This document shows, piece after piece, positions 25,470 to 34,099 of a stretch of DNA of 54,953 bases (its first letter is position 1; the number at the start of each line of letters is the position of its first letter). This DNA comes from an uncultured eubacterium 1-6 (GTDB taxonomy: Bacteria > Bacillota > Clostridia > Lachnospirales > Lachnospiraceae). Below the pieces are notes generated by a model. It was not told where the DNA came from. It saw only the letters and a list, made by a program, of their open reading frames with translations, and made no database searches. Made by a program: the position numbers and the translations under genes. The stretch spans positions 1 through 54,953 of the forward strand of contig CAIFEZ010000024.1 of assembly GCA_903789595.1 (NCBI GenBank), written 5' to 3'.

Positions 25470-27560
25470 ATGAAAAGAATCGTGTTCGGACAGAAGGATA
25501 ACGGGAACAGGAATGACACAGGATGTTTGGACGGAAGGGGAAAAAAGGCGGACCGGGAAGCGCTGGTCCGTCTGATGAACCGTTTCTCGGTGCCGCTTCA
25601 GGCACTGTGGTGCTGCATTCTGTATTTCATCATGGAACTGATCTCGAGACGCTCCTTTCTCGGAGCGTGGAGATACATGACAGGCAGTCCCCTTGTCTTT
25701 CTGTACAACGCGCTTCTGATCTTTACGACGATGTCGGTGGCGTTTCTGGTGCGAAGGAGAGTCTGGGTCAGGGTGTTTGTCTCGGGATTCTGGTTTGTCC
25801 TGAGCCTTGCGAACGGTATTATTCTGTCGAACCGTGTCACGCCGTTTACGGGGCAGGATCTGAAGCTTCTGGGAGACGCGAAGAAGGTCGTGACCGAATA
25901 TATTCCGCCGGTTCTCTTCGGCCTGATGATTGCCGGTCTTGCTGCCGGAATCTTTTTCCTTGTCCGCTATTTTTTCCGGGCGCCGAAATATCAGGGCAGA
26001 CGCAGCTGGTTCGCGGACATCGCGGTCGTCGGCGGGAGCGTTGTTCTGCTGGCCCTGTCCACCGAGCTCGGCATTCATACAAGAATCCTGTCCGGTTATT
26101 TCGGAAATCTTGCACTGTCCTATCAGAACTACGGATTTCCGTACTGCTTTTCGGTGACCGTTTTCGACACCGGCATGAACCGGCCGAACGGATACTCCGA
26201 GAAGCTGATCAGCTACATCGAGAAGGATGAAGACGAAAAGCTTCCGGCATCCGATACGGAGGGAGCGGCGGATACTAACCTCATCTTTCTTCAGCTGGAG
26301 TCTTTCTTTGATCCGGAGACGGTGGAAAGCCTGAAGATCTCGGAGGATCCGATCCCTTATTTCCACGAGCTTCAGAAGAAGTATTCCTCGGGTATGCTCA
26401 AGGTGCCGGTTGTGGGAGCCGGAACGGTCAACACGGAATTTGAGGCGATCACCGGTATGAGCCTGGCCTATTTCGGCGCGGGAGAATATCCCTACAAGAC
26501 GGTCCTGAAGAAGGAGACGGTGGAGAGCATTCCCTTTGATCTGAAGCGGGTGGGCTACAGCACGCACGCGATCCATAACAACGAGGCTTCTTTCTACGGA
26601 AGAAACACAGTCTATCCGAATCTCGGATTTGACACGTTTACCTCCGAGGAATATATGCCGGATATCACCGACGTCACGGAGACCGGATGGGTCAAGGACC
26701 ACATTCTGACGGCGGAAATTCTGAAGGCTCTGAATTCTACGGACGGGGCGGACTACGTGTATACGGTCTCTGTGCAGGGACACGGTGATTATCCGACGGA
26801 GCCTTTGATCAGTGATCCGGAGATCACGGTGACCGGGGCGGAGAAAAAGGAGCAGAACAACTATTCCTGGGAATATTACTGCGAGCAGATTCATGAGATG
26901 GATCAGTTCATCCGTGAGCTGACAGACGCGCTTGAGGACTATGACGAGCCGGTGGTTCTGGTGATGTACGGGGACCACCTGCCGACGATGGGATTGAAGC
27001 AGAGCGACGTGAAGGGCTGGAACCTTTACCGGACGCCCTATGTCATCTGGGACAATATGGGCCTTAAGAAGGTGGACAAGAATCTTGCCGCCTATCAGAT
27101 CGGCGCCGAGGTTCTGAAGAGACTCGGGCTGTACGACGGGACTCTGGTCCGATATCACGAGGCAGAGCGGGGAGACCGGTACTATCAGAGCAATCTGGAG
27201 GTCATGCAGTATGATATGCTATACGGAGACCGATACGTGTATCACGGCATGGACACGTTTGCGCCCACCGACATGAAGATGGGCACAGAACCGATTCGCG
27301 TGCAGCGGATTGTGAAGTCCGGAACCGCTGAGGAACCGCTCTATTATATCTACGGGCAGAACTTCACGGCGGCCAGCAGGCTGGAGGTTAACGGCGAGAT
27401 GGTGAAGGACACGGTCTATGTCAGCGACAGCCTTCTTCTGGCGCAGGGACTGCAACTCACGAGCTCGGACGAAATCAGTATCGCTCAGAAAAGCGATACC
27501 TCGAATGAGATTCTGTCGGAAACGGACCAGAAGCCGCTTGCGTTATATTTGGATGATTGA
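25470..27560 (+). CDS. LtaS-family membrane sulfatase-fold phosphotransferase with C-terminal TIG-like domain
   Basis: The 696-residue membrane protein has five predicted transmembrane segments in the first ~200 residues (around 40-60, 75-95, 103-120, 145-167 and 182-200). An extracellular alkaline-phosphatase-type domain follows (about 268-580). Family catalytic features are visible: a metal-binding Glu in QLESFF, the nucleophile threonine 322 in TVNTEFEAITG, and MYGDHLP near 490. Relatives build polyglycerolphosphate polymers or transfer phosphoglycerol to surface glycans. The last ~90 residues (YYIYGQNFTAASRLEVNG and onward) look like an IPT/TIG immunoglobulin-like domain, which standard LtaS lacks. 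It lies between valS and folC and overlaps the folC reading frame slightly. The exact substrate is not known. Confidence 0.87.
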   Translation: MKRIVFGQKDNGNRNDTGCLDGRGKKADREALVRLMNRFSVPLQALWCCILYFIMELISRRSFLGAWRYMTGSPLVFLYNALLIFTTMSVAFLVRRRVWVRVFVSGFWFVLSLANGIILSNRVTPFTGQDLKLLGDAKKVVTEYIPPVLFGLMIAGLAAGIFFLVRYFFRAPKYQGRRSWFADIAVVGGSVVLLALSTELGIHTRILSGYFGNLALSYQNYGFPYCFSVTVFDTGMNRPNGYSEKLISYIEKDEDEKLPASDTEGAADTNLIFLQLESFFDPETVESLKISEDPIPYFHELQKKYSSGMLKVPVVGAGTVNTEFEAITGMSLAYFGAGEYPYKTVLKKETVESIPFDLKRVGYSTHAIHNNEASFYGRNTVYPNLGFDTFTSEEYMPDITDVTETGWVKDHILTAEILKALNSTDGADYVYTVSVQGHGDYPTEPLISDPEITVTGAEKKEQNNYSWEYYCEQIHEMDQFIRELTDALEDYDEPVVLVMYGDHLPTMGLKQSDVKGWNLYRTPYVIWDNMGLKKVDKNLAAYQIGAEVLKRLGLYDGTLVRYHEAERGDRYYQSNLEVMQYDMLYGDRYVYHGMDTFAPTDMKMGTEPIRVQRIVKSGTAEEPLYYIYGQNFTAASRLEVNGEMVKDTVYVSDSLLLAQGLQLTSSDEISIAQKSDTSNEILSETDQKPLALYLDD

Positions 27561-27574
27561 GAGGCAATCTTAAA

Positions 27575-28975
27575 TTGACATACGATGAAACAGTAGATTA
27601 TATTGAAAGCATTCCGAAATTCACCACCAAGACGTCCCTTGACCATACACGGCGGATTCTGGACAGGCTCGGCCATCCGGAAGAGGGCATGAAGATCATT
27701 CATGTGGCCGGAACAAACGGGAAGGGCAGCGTCTGTGCCTATCTGAATTCCATGCTGATGGAGGGAGGATACAGGGTCGGGCTTTTTACCTCGCCTCACC
27801 TGATCCGGATCAATGAGAGATATCAGATCAACGGGGAAACTGTGAGCGATGCGGTATTCACTGATGCCTTCGACAGGGTGATGGCAGCGGCAAAGCTGAC
27901 CATGGCGGAGGGGGATGCGCATCCGACCTACTTTGAGACCTTGTTTCTGATGGGGCTTTTGATTTTCCGTGAGGAGCAGGCGGACTATACGATTCTGGAG
28001 GTTGGAATGGGAGGAAGGCTGGACGCGACCAATGTGATCCGCCGTCCTCTTGCCTCGATCATCACCTCAATCAGTCTGGACCACACGGAATATCTGGGGG
28101 ACACGATCCCGAAGATCGCCGCCGAGAAGGCGGGAATTATCAAGGAAGGCGTCCCGGTGATTTTCGACGGACATGACCGGGAAGCCGCCGGGGTGATCCG
28201 GAGACGCGCGGAGGAGCTCGGCGCTCCGTGCTTTGAGCTGACGCCCGGGATGTATCATGTGGTGCAGACGTCGAAGAAGGGAGTCACCTTTGATCTGGAA
28301 CTGCGTGCACAGCAGGCGGCATCCTGCCGCGGTGCGGACGGGAACGAAGAGTGCAGCAATGCCGGGAGAACAACCCCGGATTTCGCTTTGGCCGGATTTA
28401 TGCCGGACGGCAGGAAGACGGTACGTCTCGAAATCCCGCAGATCGCGGAGTATCAGATGATGAATGCTTCTCTCGCTTTTTACACGATGGAGCTTCTGGA
28501 AAAGGATCACGGGATACCGGAGGAAATGCTGGCGGCGGGCCTTTCGAAGATGCAATGGCCCTGCAGGATGGAGACGGTGCTTCCGGACGTCGTCATTGAC
28601 GGCGCGCACAACGCGGACGGAATCGCCGAATTCGTCAGAACGGTGGAGCACTTCCATAAGGATCAGGAAATCACACTGCTTTTTTCCTGCGTCCGCGACA
28701 AGAGGTACCAGGATATGATCCGGGAACTGGTGGAGGGAATCCGTCCGGACCGTGTCATAACGACCCGGATCTCCGGTTATCGCGAGGTCTCCGAGGATGA
28801 GCTTGCAGAGCTGTTCCGGGATGACGGAGCGGAGGCGGTCTTCTCGGAGCCGTCGCCGGAGCGTGCCTTTGATCTGGGGCTTGCCCTGAAGGGAGACGGC
28901 ATGCTCTTCTGCGTCGGGTCCCTGTATCTTGCGGGAGAGCTGAAGGCTTATCTGAACGACGCAAGAAGAAACTGA
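27575..28975 (+). CDS. folC: Folylpolyglutamate synthase / dihydrofolate synthase
   Basis: FolC adds glutamate to dihydropteroate and then to folates, keeping them in the cell. The P-loop GTNGKGS lies near residue 45, with the Mur-ligase-type central domain and the DGAHN segment in the C-terminal half. I prefer the TTG start at 27575, which has GAGAGG ten bases upstream and gives the usual MTYDETVDYI beginning. An earlier TTG at 27557 overlaps the previous stop. The 466-residue length is slightly above the family average because of a variable loop near residues 240-270 rich in Gly, Asn and Arg. Confidence 0.95.
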   Translation: MTYDETVDYIESIPKFTTKTSLDHTRRILDRLGHPEEGMKIIHVAGTNGKGSVCAYLNSMLMEGGYRVGLFTSPHLIRINERYQINGETVSDAVFTDAFDRVMAAAKLTMAEGDAHPTYFETLFLMGLLIFREEQADYTILEVGMGGRLDATNVIRRPLASIITSISLDHTEYLGDTIPKIAAEKAGIIKEGVPVIFDGHDREAAGVIRRRAEELGAPCFELTPGMYHVVQTSKKGVTFDLELRAQQAASCRGADGNEECSNAGRTTPDFALAGFMPDGRKTVRLEIPQIAEYQMMNASLAFYTMELLEKDHGIPEEMLAAGLSKMQWPCRMETVLPDVVIDGAHNADGIAEFVRTVEHFHKDQEITLLFSCVRDKRYQDMIRELVEGIRPDRVITTRISGYREVSEDELAELFRDDGAEAVFSEPSPERAFDLGLALKGDGMLFCVGSLYLAGELKAYLNDARRN

Positions 28976-29074
28976 GGATCTGCCTGAGGGCAGTGAACAA
29001 AAAGAAGAGGAAGAGAACTGACGGGAACCATCCGGGAAGCGCGTGTGATCCCGTCGGAAAGGAGCGGATTCCGG

Positions 29075-29236
29075 ATGCTGGATTATGACGAGGAGCTGAA
29101 AAAGTTCAAGCCGAGTCTTGACGTGGAAAATGTCGAGGACGCGATAAAAAATCAGGATCTGACAGACATTGTCGATCTTCTCAGAGAACTGGAACGCAAT
29201 CAGAGGAATTCTTCGAAGACAAAAAAGGAGTCGTGA
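29075..29236 (+). CDS. Small conserved-type hypothetical protein
   Basis: This is a 53-residue acidic, helical protein (MLDYDEELKKFKPSLDVENV at its start) ending in a lysine- and serine-rich tail. The ATG at 29075 has AAAGGAG ten bases upstream; an in-frame start at 29045 has none. The stop touches the start of the TPR gene (TGAATG), so the two are coupled. Its helical, charged nature suggests an adaptor or structural partner of the TPR protein, but no function can be assigned. Confidence 0.7.
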   Translation: MLDYDEELKKFKPSLDVENVEDAIKNQDLTDIVDLLRELERNQRNSSKTKKES

Positions 29237-30865
29237 ATGATTTTCGGCCAAGATATAGCGGAGCGGCTGTCGAGAAGCTATTATAATCAGGGACTTGATA
29301 TGGCCCAGATCCGTGACCTCACCGGCGCGGTTGACAAGCTTCGCATCAGCCTGCAGTTTAATAAGAATAACATCCAGGCAAGAAATCTTCTCGGGCTGGT
29401 ATATTACGAGATGGGGGAGGCGGTTTCCGCTCTGAGCGAATGGGTCATCAGCGCCAATCTCCGGCCGGCAGGAAACGATGCCGCCAATTACATCCAGAAT
29501 CTCCGGTCGGATCCGAAGCATCTGGAGCAGCTGAATCAGACGATCCGCCAGTACAATGAGGCATTGAGGTCCTGCAGAGAGGGAAATGACGACATCGCCG
29601 CGGTTGAGCTGAGAAAGATTGTCAGCCGCAACCCGAAGCTCGTCAATGCGTACCTTTTGCTCGCGCTGATCGAGATCAAGGACGGAAAATATTCTCACGC
29701 GAGGAGGATGCTGAAGCGGGTGCTCCGCATCGACCGGCTGAATCCATCCGCGCTCCGCTACCTGAAGGAAATCGATGAGGCGGCGGGCACGACCACGACC
29801 GTGGACATCCGGACCCGTGACAGGCGAAGAAGCCGGAAGAAGAATGAGGGCGCGGATGAGGATCTGCAGCAGAACGCAGCAACGAAACAGATGGCATTTC
29901 GGGAAAGGCCGGCGTACCTGACTCTGGTCAATGTGCTCTTCGGCGTTCTGATCGGGATTGCGGGAGCCGCCTTTGTGGTGGGACCTGCGATACGGAAGAG
30001 CTACAGCGAATCCGCAAATTCCAGAATCACGGAATATACGACGACGATCGCCGCGCAGCAGAGCAAGATCAATGATCTTCAGCAGCAGGTCGATGCTTCA
30101 ACCAGCTCGGTGAGCACGGCAAAGGACCAGGTGGCCGATCTTCAGTCAACGGAGCAGTCCTACGACAATCTCCTTCAGGCCTATGTGGATTACCAGAAGG
30201 GGGATTATGAGTCTGCGGGAGACGCCTTCGCCAAGGTGGACAATTCCCTGCTTTCCACTGAGGCAAGCGAGATCTATGATTCGATAAAATCCGATCTTCA
30301 GAGCCAGGCATACAGCTCCTATGTGACGCAGGGGCAGACTGCGTTCTATCAGGAGAATTGGGCGGACGCCGTGTCCTATTTTGAGAAGGCGCTGGCGCTG
30401 ACCGATTCCTCCTCCGATACCGATAACTATGAGGTGATGAATCTCCTGGCGCAGGCCTACGCAAATAATGGGGATACGGACAAGGCAATCGCGGAATATC
30501 AGGCGATCATCGACGCAAATCCGGACACGCGCAGGGCAGAATACGCGGAATATGCCATCACCAATCTGGGAGGAACGTACACGACGTCCGGATCCGGGAC
30601 GAGCCAGAGCGGAACGGCGGCGGATACTGCCGGGACTGCGGATACCGCAGATACGGCAGGAACTGCAAATACAGCGGGCACTGCAGATACGGCAGGAACA
30701 GCGGCTGGCACTGCCGGGACAACAGCTACGGCGGGTACGCAGAACAGCGGCTACATTGACGCGGACGGCGACGGTATACCGGATGACACCGGGACAGCAG
30801 GAACAGCAGGGACAGACATTGCCGGTGCAGGCACTGCCGGCGGATATAATGGAGCTGCCGGCTGA
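29237..30865 (+). CDS. Membrane-anchored TPR protein with Thr/Ala/Gly repeat tail
   Basis: The 542-residue protein has N-terminal TPR-like repeats (about 10-175), a basic linker, one transmembrane helix at about 226-250 and a coiled coil (about 264-305). Further TPR units follow (about 310-440), probably outside the membrane. From 452 the sequence becomes a low-complexity repeat of TAGTADTA type. It includes a calcium-loop-like segment DADGDGIPDD at 508-517, then ends in more Thr-Ala-Gly. The start directly follows the stop of the small gene and has AAAAGGAG upstream. TPR proteins of this design usually serve as scaffolds, often in cell-envelope or division complexes. The neighbours folC and murB do not settle the role. 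Confidence 0.85.
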   Translation: MIFGQDIAERLSRSYYNQGLDMAQIRDLTGAVDKLRISLQFNKNNIQARNLLGLVYYEMGEAVSALSEWVISANLRPAGNDAANYIQNLRSDPKHLEQLNQTIRQYNEALRSCREGNDDIAAVELRKIVSRNPKLVNAYLLLALIEIKDGKYSHARRMLKRVLRIDRLNPSALRYLKEIDEAAGTTTTVDIRTRDRRRSRKKNEGADEDLQQNAATKQMAFRERPAYLTLVNVLFGVLIGIAGAAFVVGPAIRKSYSESANSRITEYTTTIAAQQSKINDLQQQVDASTSSVSTAKDQVADLQSTEQSYDNLLQAYVDYQKGDYESAGDAFAKVDNSLLSTEASEIYDSIKSDLQSQAYSSYVTQGQTAFYQENWADAVSYFEKALALTDSSSDTDNYEVMNLLAQAYANNGDTDKAIAEYQAIIDANPDTRRAEYAEYAITNLGGTYTTSGSGTSQSGTAADTAGTADTADTAGTANTAGTADTAGTAAGTAGTTATAGTQNSGYIDADGDGIPDDTGTAGTAGTDIAGAGTAGGYNGAAG

Positions 30866-30893
30866 GGAGGCTGAAGGGAGACCAGTTACATAT

Positions 30894-31808
30894 ATGGAGA
30901 AAAAAGCAATTGTTGATATAGAGCGGATTGTCGGGACGGATCATGTATTTCCGGATGAACCGATGTCACGTCATACAACCTTCCGGATCGGCGGTCCGGC
31001 GGATCTTATGGTCTGTCCGACGTCGGGAGAGGCGGCGGCGGAAGCTCTGAGATACTGCCGTAAGCAGGGGATTCCCTGGTTTATCATCGGCAATGGAAGT
31101 GATCTTCTGGTCAGTGATGACGGGTACCGGGGCGTGATTGTCCAGATCGATCAGAATCTGCAGGACGTTCATACGGAGGGCTGCGTCATCCGGGCGGAAG
31201 CGGGAATCCTTCTGTCCAGGCTTGCGGCAGAGGCCAGAGACCATTCGCTGACCGGTCTGGAGTTCGCCTCGGGTATTCCCGGAACGCTCGGGGGAGCCTG
31301 CACCATGAATGCGGGAGCCTACGGCGGCGAGATGAAAAATGTGGTGAAGTCGGTTACCGTTCTCGATGAAAATCTGGTGGTCCGCACGGTTCCGGTCGGG
31401 GATCTGGATCTCGGCTACCGACACAGCAGAATCATGGACCAGAGATGGATCGTTCTGGAGGCGGAGATCGCGCTGACGAAGGGCGACAGAGACAGGATCG
31501 CCGGCAGAATGAACGAGCTGCGGGAAGCGCGTGTCACGAAACAGCCGCTTGAATATCCGAGCGCCGGCAGCACCTTCAAGCGGCCGGAGGGTTATTTTGC
31601 CGGCAAGCTCATCATGGACGCGGGGCTGTGTGGATTTCGGGTGGGAGGCGCACAAGTCTCGGAAAAGCACTGCGGCTTCGTCATTAACCGCGACCATGCG
31701 ACGGCAGAGGATGTGAGAGAGCTGATCGCGCAGATACAGCAGCGTGTGTGGGATAAATTTCAGGTACATCTGGAACCGGAGGTCCGCTTCCTGGGATTTG
31801 ATGACTGA
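30894..31808 (+). CDS. murB: UDP-N-acetylenolpyruvoylglucosamine reductase
   Basis: MurB reduces the enolpyruvyl group to give UDP-N-acetylmuramic acid, using NADPH and FAD, in cell-wall precursor synthesis. The 304-residue protein shows the FAD segment HTTFRIGGPAD near residue 25, the GNGSDLL loop near 70, and the catalytic serine region SAGSTFKRPEGYFAG near 225. I place the start at ATG 30894, where MEKKAIVDIE fits the family; AAGGGAG lies 13 bases upstream. A much longer open frame upstream is only a by-product of the neighbouring repeat DNA. An ATG at 30849 is a possible alternative that would overlap the TPR gene. Confidence 0.97.
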   Translation: MEKKAIVDIERIVGTDHVFPDEPMSRHTTFRIGGPADLMVCPTSGEAAAEALRYCRKQGIPWFIIGNGSDLLVSDDGYRGVIVQIDQNLQDVHTEGCVIRAEAGILLSRLAAEARDHSLTGLEFASGIPGTLGGACTMNAGAYGGEMKNVVKSVTVLDENLVVRTVPVGDLDLGYRHSRIMDQRWIVLEAEIALTKGDRDRIAGRMNELREARVTKQPLEYPSAGSTFKRPEGYFAGKLIMDAGLCGFRVGGAQVSEKHCGFVINRDHATAEDVRELIAQIQQRVWDKFQVHLEPEVRFLGFDD

Positions 31809-31880
31809 GAAAGAAGCATAGGAGTTGATTTTGTAATCGTATCAGATCTGAACAGAGCAGATCGGAAAGGATGCAGGCAG

Positions 31881-32765
31881 ATGGAAGAACTGGAACTCGT
31901 TTTTGTAACCGGCATGTCTGGCGCGGGGAAATCAACGGCGCTGAAAATGCTTGAGGATATGGGATATTTCTGTGTGGACAATCTGCCTGCCTCTCTGATC
32001 GGAAAAATGATCGAGCTGACCGTTGACGGAGAAGAGGGTAGAATCCACAAGGTGGCGATGGGCGTCGATATCCGAAGCGGAAGCCTGACGGAGGTCCGTG
32101 ATGTTCTTCAGGACCTCCGGGAGAAGGGCATCCGCTACAAGATTCTGTTCCTGGATGCGGACGACAGCACCTTGATCAAGCGTTACAAGGAGACGAGAAG
32201 AAGCCATCCCCTCGCGAAAGGCGGCAGGGTGGAATCCGGAATCGCCAAGGAGAGAGAGCAGCTGGAAGAACTGAAGAAATCGGCTGACTATATACTGGAC
32301 ACCAGTCAGCTCCTCACCAGAGAACTGAGAACTGAGCTGGAGAAAATTTTTGTTGAGGATGAGAACTTCAAGAGTCTCATGGTCACGATCCTCTCCTTCG
32401 GATTCAAGTACGGCATTCCGGCAGACTCTGATCTCGTCTTTGATGTCAGATTTCTGCCGAATCCGTACTATGTGCCGGAGCTGAAGCACCTGACCGGAAA
32501 GGACCGTGAGGTTCAGGATTTTGTCATGAAATACGATGTGTCGAAACAGTTCATCGAGAAGCTTGTAGATCTGGTACAGTTCCTGATTCCGAATTATATC
32601 GAAGAGGGGAAGACGCAGCTCGTGATCGCGGTCGGCTGTACCGGCGGCAAGCACCGTTCCGTGACACTTGCCGAGGAGCTGTATCACCGGCTGGGCAGCA
32701 GCGGGGAATACGGTCTCCGGATCGAACACCGCGACATCGACAAGGATGCCGCGAGAAGGAAATGA
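31881..32765 (+). CDS. rapZ: RNase adapter / nucleotide-binding protein RapZ (YvcJ family)
   Basis: The 294-residue P-loop protein has Walker A GMSGAGKS near residue 11. The family's conserved C-terminal domain contains VGCTGGKHRSV, typical of a phosphate-binding loop. In enterobacteria RapZ guides RNase E to the GlmZ small RNA. In Firmicutes the YvcJ protein has ATPase/GTPase activity and less defined roles, linked to competence. It is followed by whiA and crh as in Bacillus. The gene between rapZ and whiA in Bacillus (yvcK/mgfK) is absent here. Confidence 0.95.
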   Translation: MEELELVFVTGMSGAGKSTALKMLEDMGYFCVDNLPASLIGKMIELTVDGEEGRIHKVAMGVDIRSGSLTEVRDVLQDLREKGIRYKILFLDADDSTLIKRYKETRRSHPLAKGGRVESGIAKEREQLEELKKSADYILDTSQLLTRELRTELEKIFVEDENFKSLMVTILSFGFKYGIPADSDLVFDVRFLPNPYYVPELKHLTGKDREVQDFVMKYDVSKQFIEKLVDLVQFLIPNYIEEGKTQLVIAVGCTGGKHRSVTLAEELYHRLGSSGEYGLRIEHRDIDKDAARRK

Positions 32766-32772
32766 TGAGCGT

Positions 32773-33744
32773 ATGTCTTTTTCCGGAGAGGTAAAAAAAG
32801 AGCTGATCGGGCAGGCGGGGCCGGCCAGGCACTGTCAGATCGCCGAGCTTGCGGCGATTCTCATTTTCTGCGCGACCGTGACGACAACGGAGAACGACGA
32901 TTTTCAGATCATTTTCCGCACCGAGCATCTCGATGTGGCAGACAAATATCTGTCGCTTCTGAAGAAAATCTTCCACATCCGCCCGGAGCTTGTCAGGGTC
33001 GAAGACAGAAGGCGAAAAAAGACAGATCTGTACCAGATCATCGTCGAAGACAGGGAGACCGCGGTTCGGATTCTGCAGGCGGTCCGGTTTCTGGATGAAA
33101 GAGGATGCATTGCCGACAGCGTTCCGATCAGCGGGCAGGTCATTCTTCAGAGAACCTGCTGCAAGAGAGCTTTCATCAGGGGCGCGTTTCTGGCAGGTGG
33201 TTCCATCAGTGATCCGAACACATCGTATCATCTGGAGATTGTATGCGCCACGGAAGAGCAGGCTTGCGGGGTCAGAGATATCCTGGAGATGCTGGATGTG
33301 GATGCCAGGGTCGTTCAGAGGAAGAAATATCAGGTCGTCTATGTAAAGGACAGCCAGCAGATTTCCGATCTTCTGGGTATGATGGGAGCGAATTCTTCTC
33401 TCCTTGCGTTTGAGAATATCAGGATCGTGCGCGGGGTGCGGGGAAATGTGAATCGCCAGGTCAACTGCGAGACGGCGAACATCAACAAGACGGCGACCGC
33501 GGCGGCAAAGCAGATCGCGGATATCCGGCTGATCCAGGAGCGGATCGGACTTTCCAATTTACCGGAAGCCCTTGACGAAATGGCTAATGTTAGGTTACAA
33601 TATCCGACAGCGACTTTATCTGAGCTTGGAAAGCATCTCAGCTCTCCGGTGGGTAAGTCAGGGGTCAACCACAGATTAAGGAAGATCAGTATCATTGCTG
33701 AGGACCTGAGGGAGAAACAAGGAGGCAATTTTCAGGATGGTTAA
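32773..33744 (+). CDS. whiA: DNA-binding protein WhiA
   Basis: WhiA is a homing-endonuclease-fold protein with a C-terminal helix-turn-helix, and it affects cell division and chromosome organisation in Firmicutes. The 323 residues show the N-terminal WhiA domain, a LAGLIDADG-like core segment (RGAFLAGGSISDP near 138) and the C-terminal helix-turn-helix (LSELGKHLSSPVGKSGVNHR near 285-304). The start ATG 32773 has a weak AAGGA upstream. The 3' end overlaps crh by 8 bases, so both are made together. Confidence 0.96.
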   Translation: MSFSGEVKKELIGQAGPARHCQIAELAAILIFCATVTTTENDDFQIIFRTEHLDVADKYLSLLKKIFHIRPELVRVEDRRRKKTDLYQIIVEDRETAVRILQAVRFLDERGCIADSVPISGQVILQRTCCKRAFIRGAFLAGGSISDPNTSYHLEIVCATEEQACGVRDILEMLDVDARVVQRKKYQVVYVKDSQQISDLLGMMGANSSLLAFENIRIVRGVRGNVNRQVNCETANINKTATAAAKQIADIRLIQERIGLSNLPEALDEMANVRLQYPTATLSELGKHLSSPVGKSGVNHRLRKISIIAEDLREKQGGNFQDG

Positions 33745-33994
33745 AGATAATGTTACAATTCAGATTTCCAGCGGACTTGAGACCAGGCCGATCGCTATGC
33801 TGGTTCAGGTGGCAAGTCAGTATGAGAGCAGCATTTATCTTGAGAGCGGTACAAAGAAGGTAAATGCAAAAAGCATCATGGGAATGATGACATTGGGCCT
33901 GGATAACGGCGAGAATGTGATTGTAACTGCTGACGGCGCAGATGAGCAGGAGGCAATCCGAAACATCCGCAGCTACCTCACACAGGACAAGTGA
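33737..33994 (+). CDS. crh: Crh-like HPr paralogue without the phosphorylatable histidine
   Basis: The 85-residue HPr-fold protein keeps the serine site (VNAKSIMGMMTLG, the Ser46 equivalent). The active histidine of HPr (GLHARP) is replaced, reading GLETRP. Crh of Bacillus has the same kind of change and works only in catabolite repression, after HPr kinase phosphorylates the serine, not in sugar transport. The gene follows whiA directly, as crh does in Bacillus. AGGAGG precedes the start within whiA. Confidence 0.9.
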   Translation: MVKDNVTIQISSGLETRPIAMLVQVASQYESSIYLESGTKKVNAKSIMGMMTLGLDNGENVIVTADGADEQEAIRNIRSYLTQDK

Positions 33995-34049
33995 TACGAG
34001 CTTATTTTTCAGCCGGGGCGCCTTTCCGGCATCACGAAGATAGAAAAAA

Positions 34050-34087
34050 GAGCTTCTGATTCGAATACGGATCAGAAGCTCTTTTTT
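34050..34087. terminator. Bidirectional terminator between crh and mecA
   Basis: GAGCTTCTGAT pairs with ATCAGAAGCTC around an 11-base loop. The hairpin is flanked by AAAAAA on the left and TTTTTT on the right, so it ends transcripts from both the crh side and the leftward mecA gene. Confidence 0.92.
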
Positions 34088-34099
34088 CTTTCATGTCAG

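Noticed and set aside
30468-30893. Long upstream extension of the murB frame
   Set aside because: It is open only because it runs through the TPR repeat DNA in another frame; it has no ribosome-binding site and no MurB similarity.
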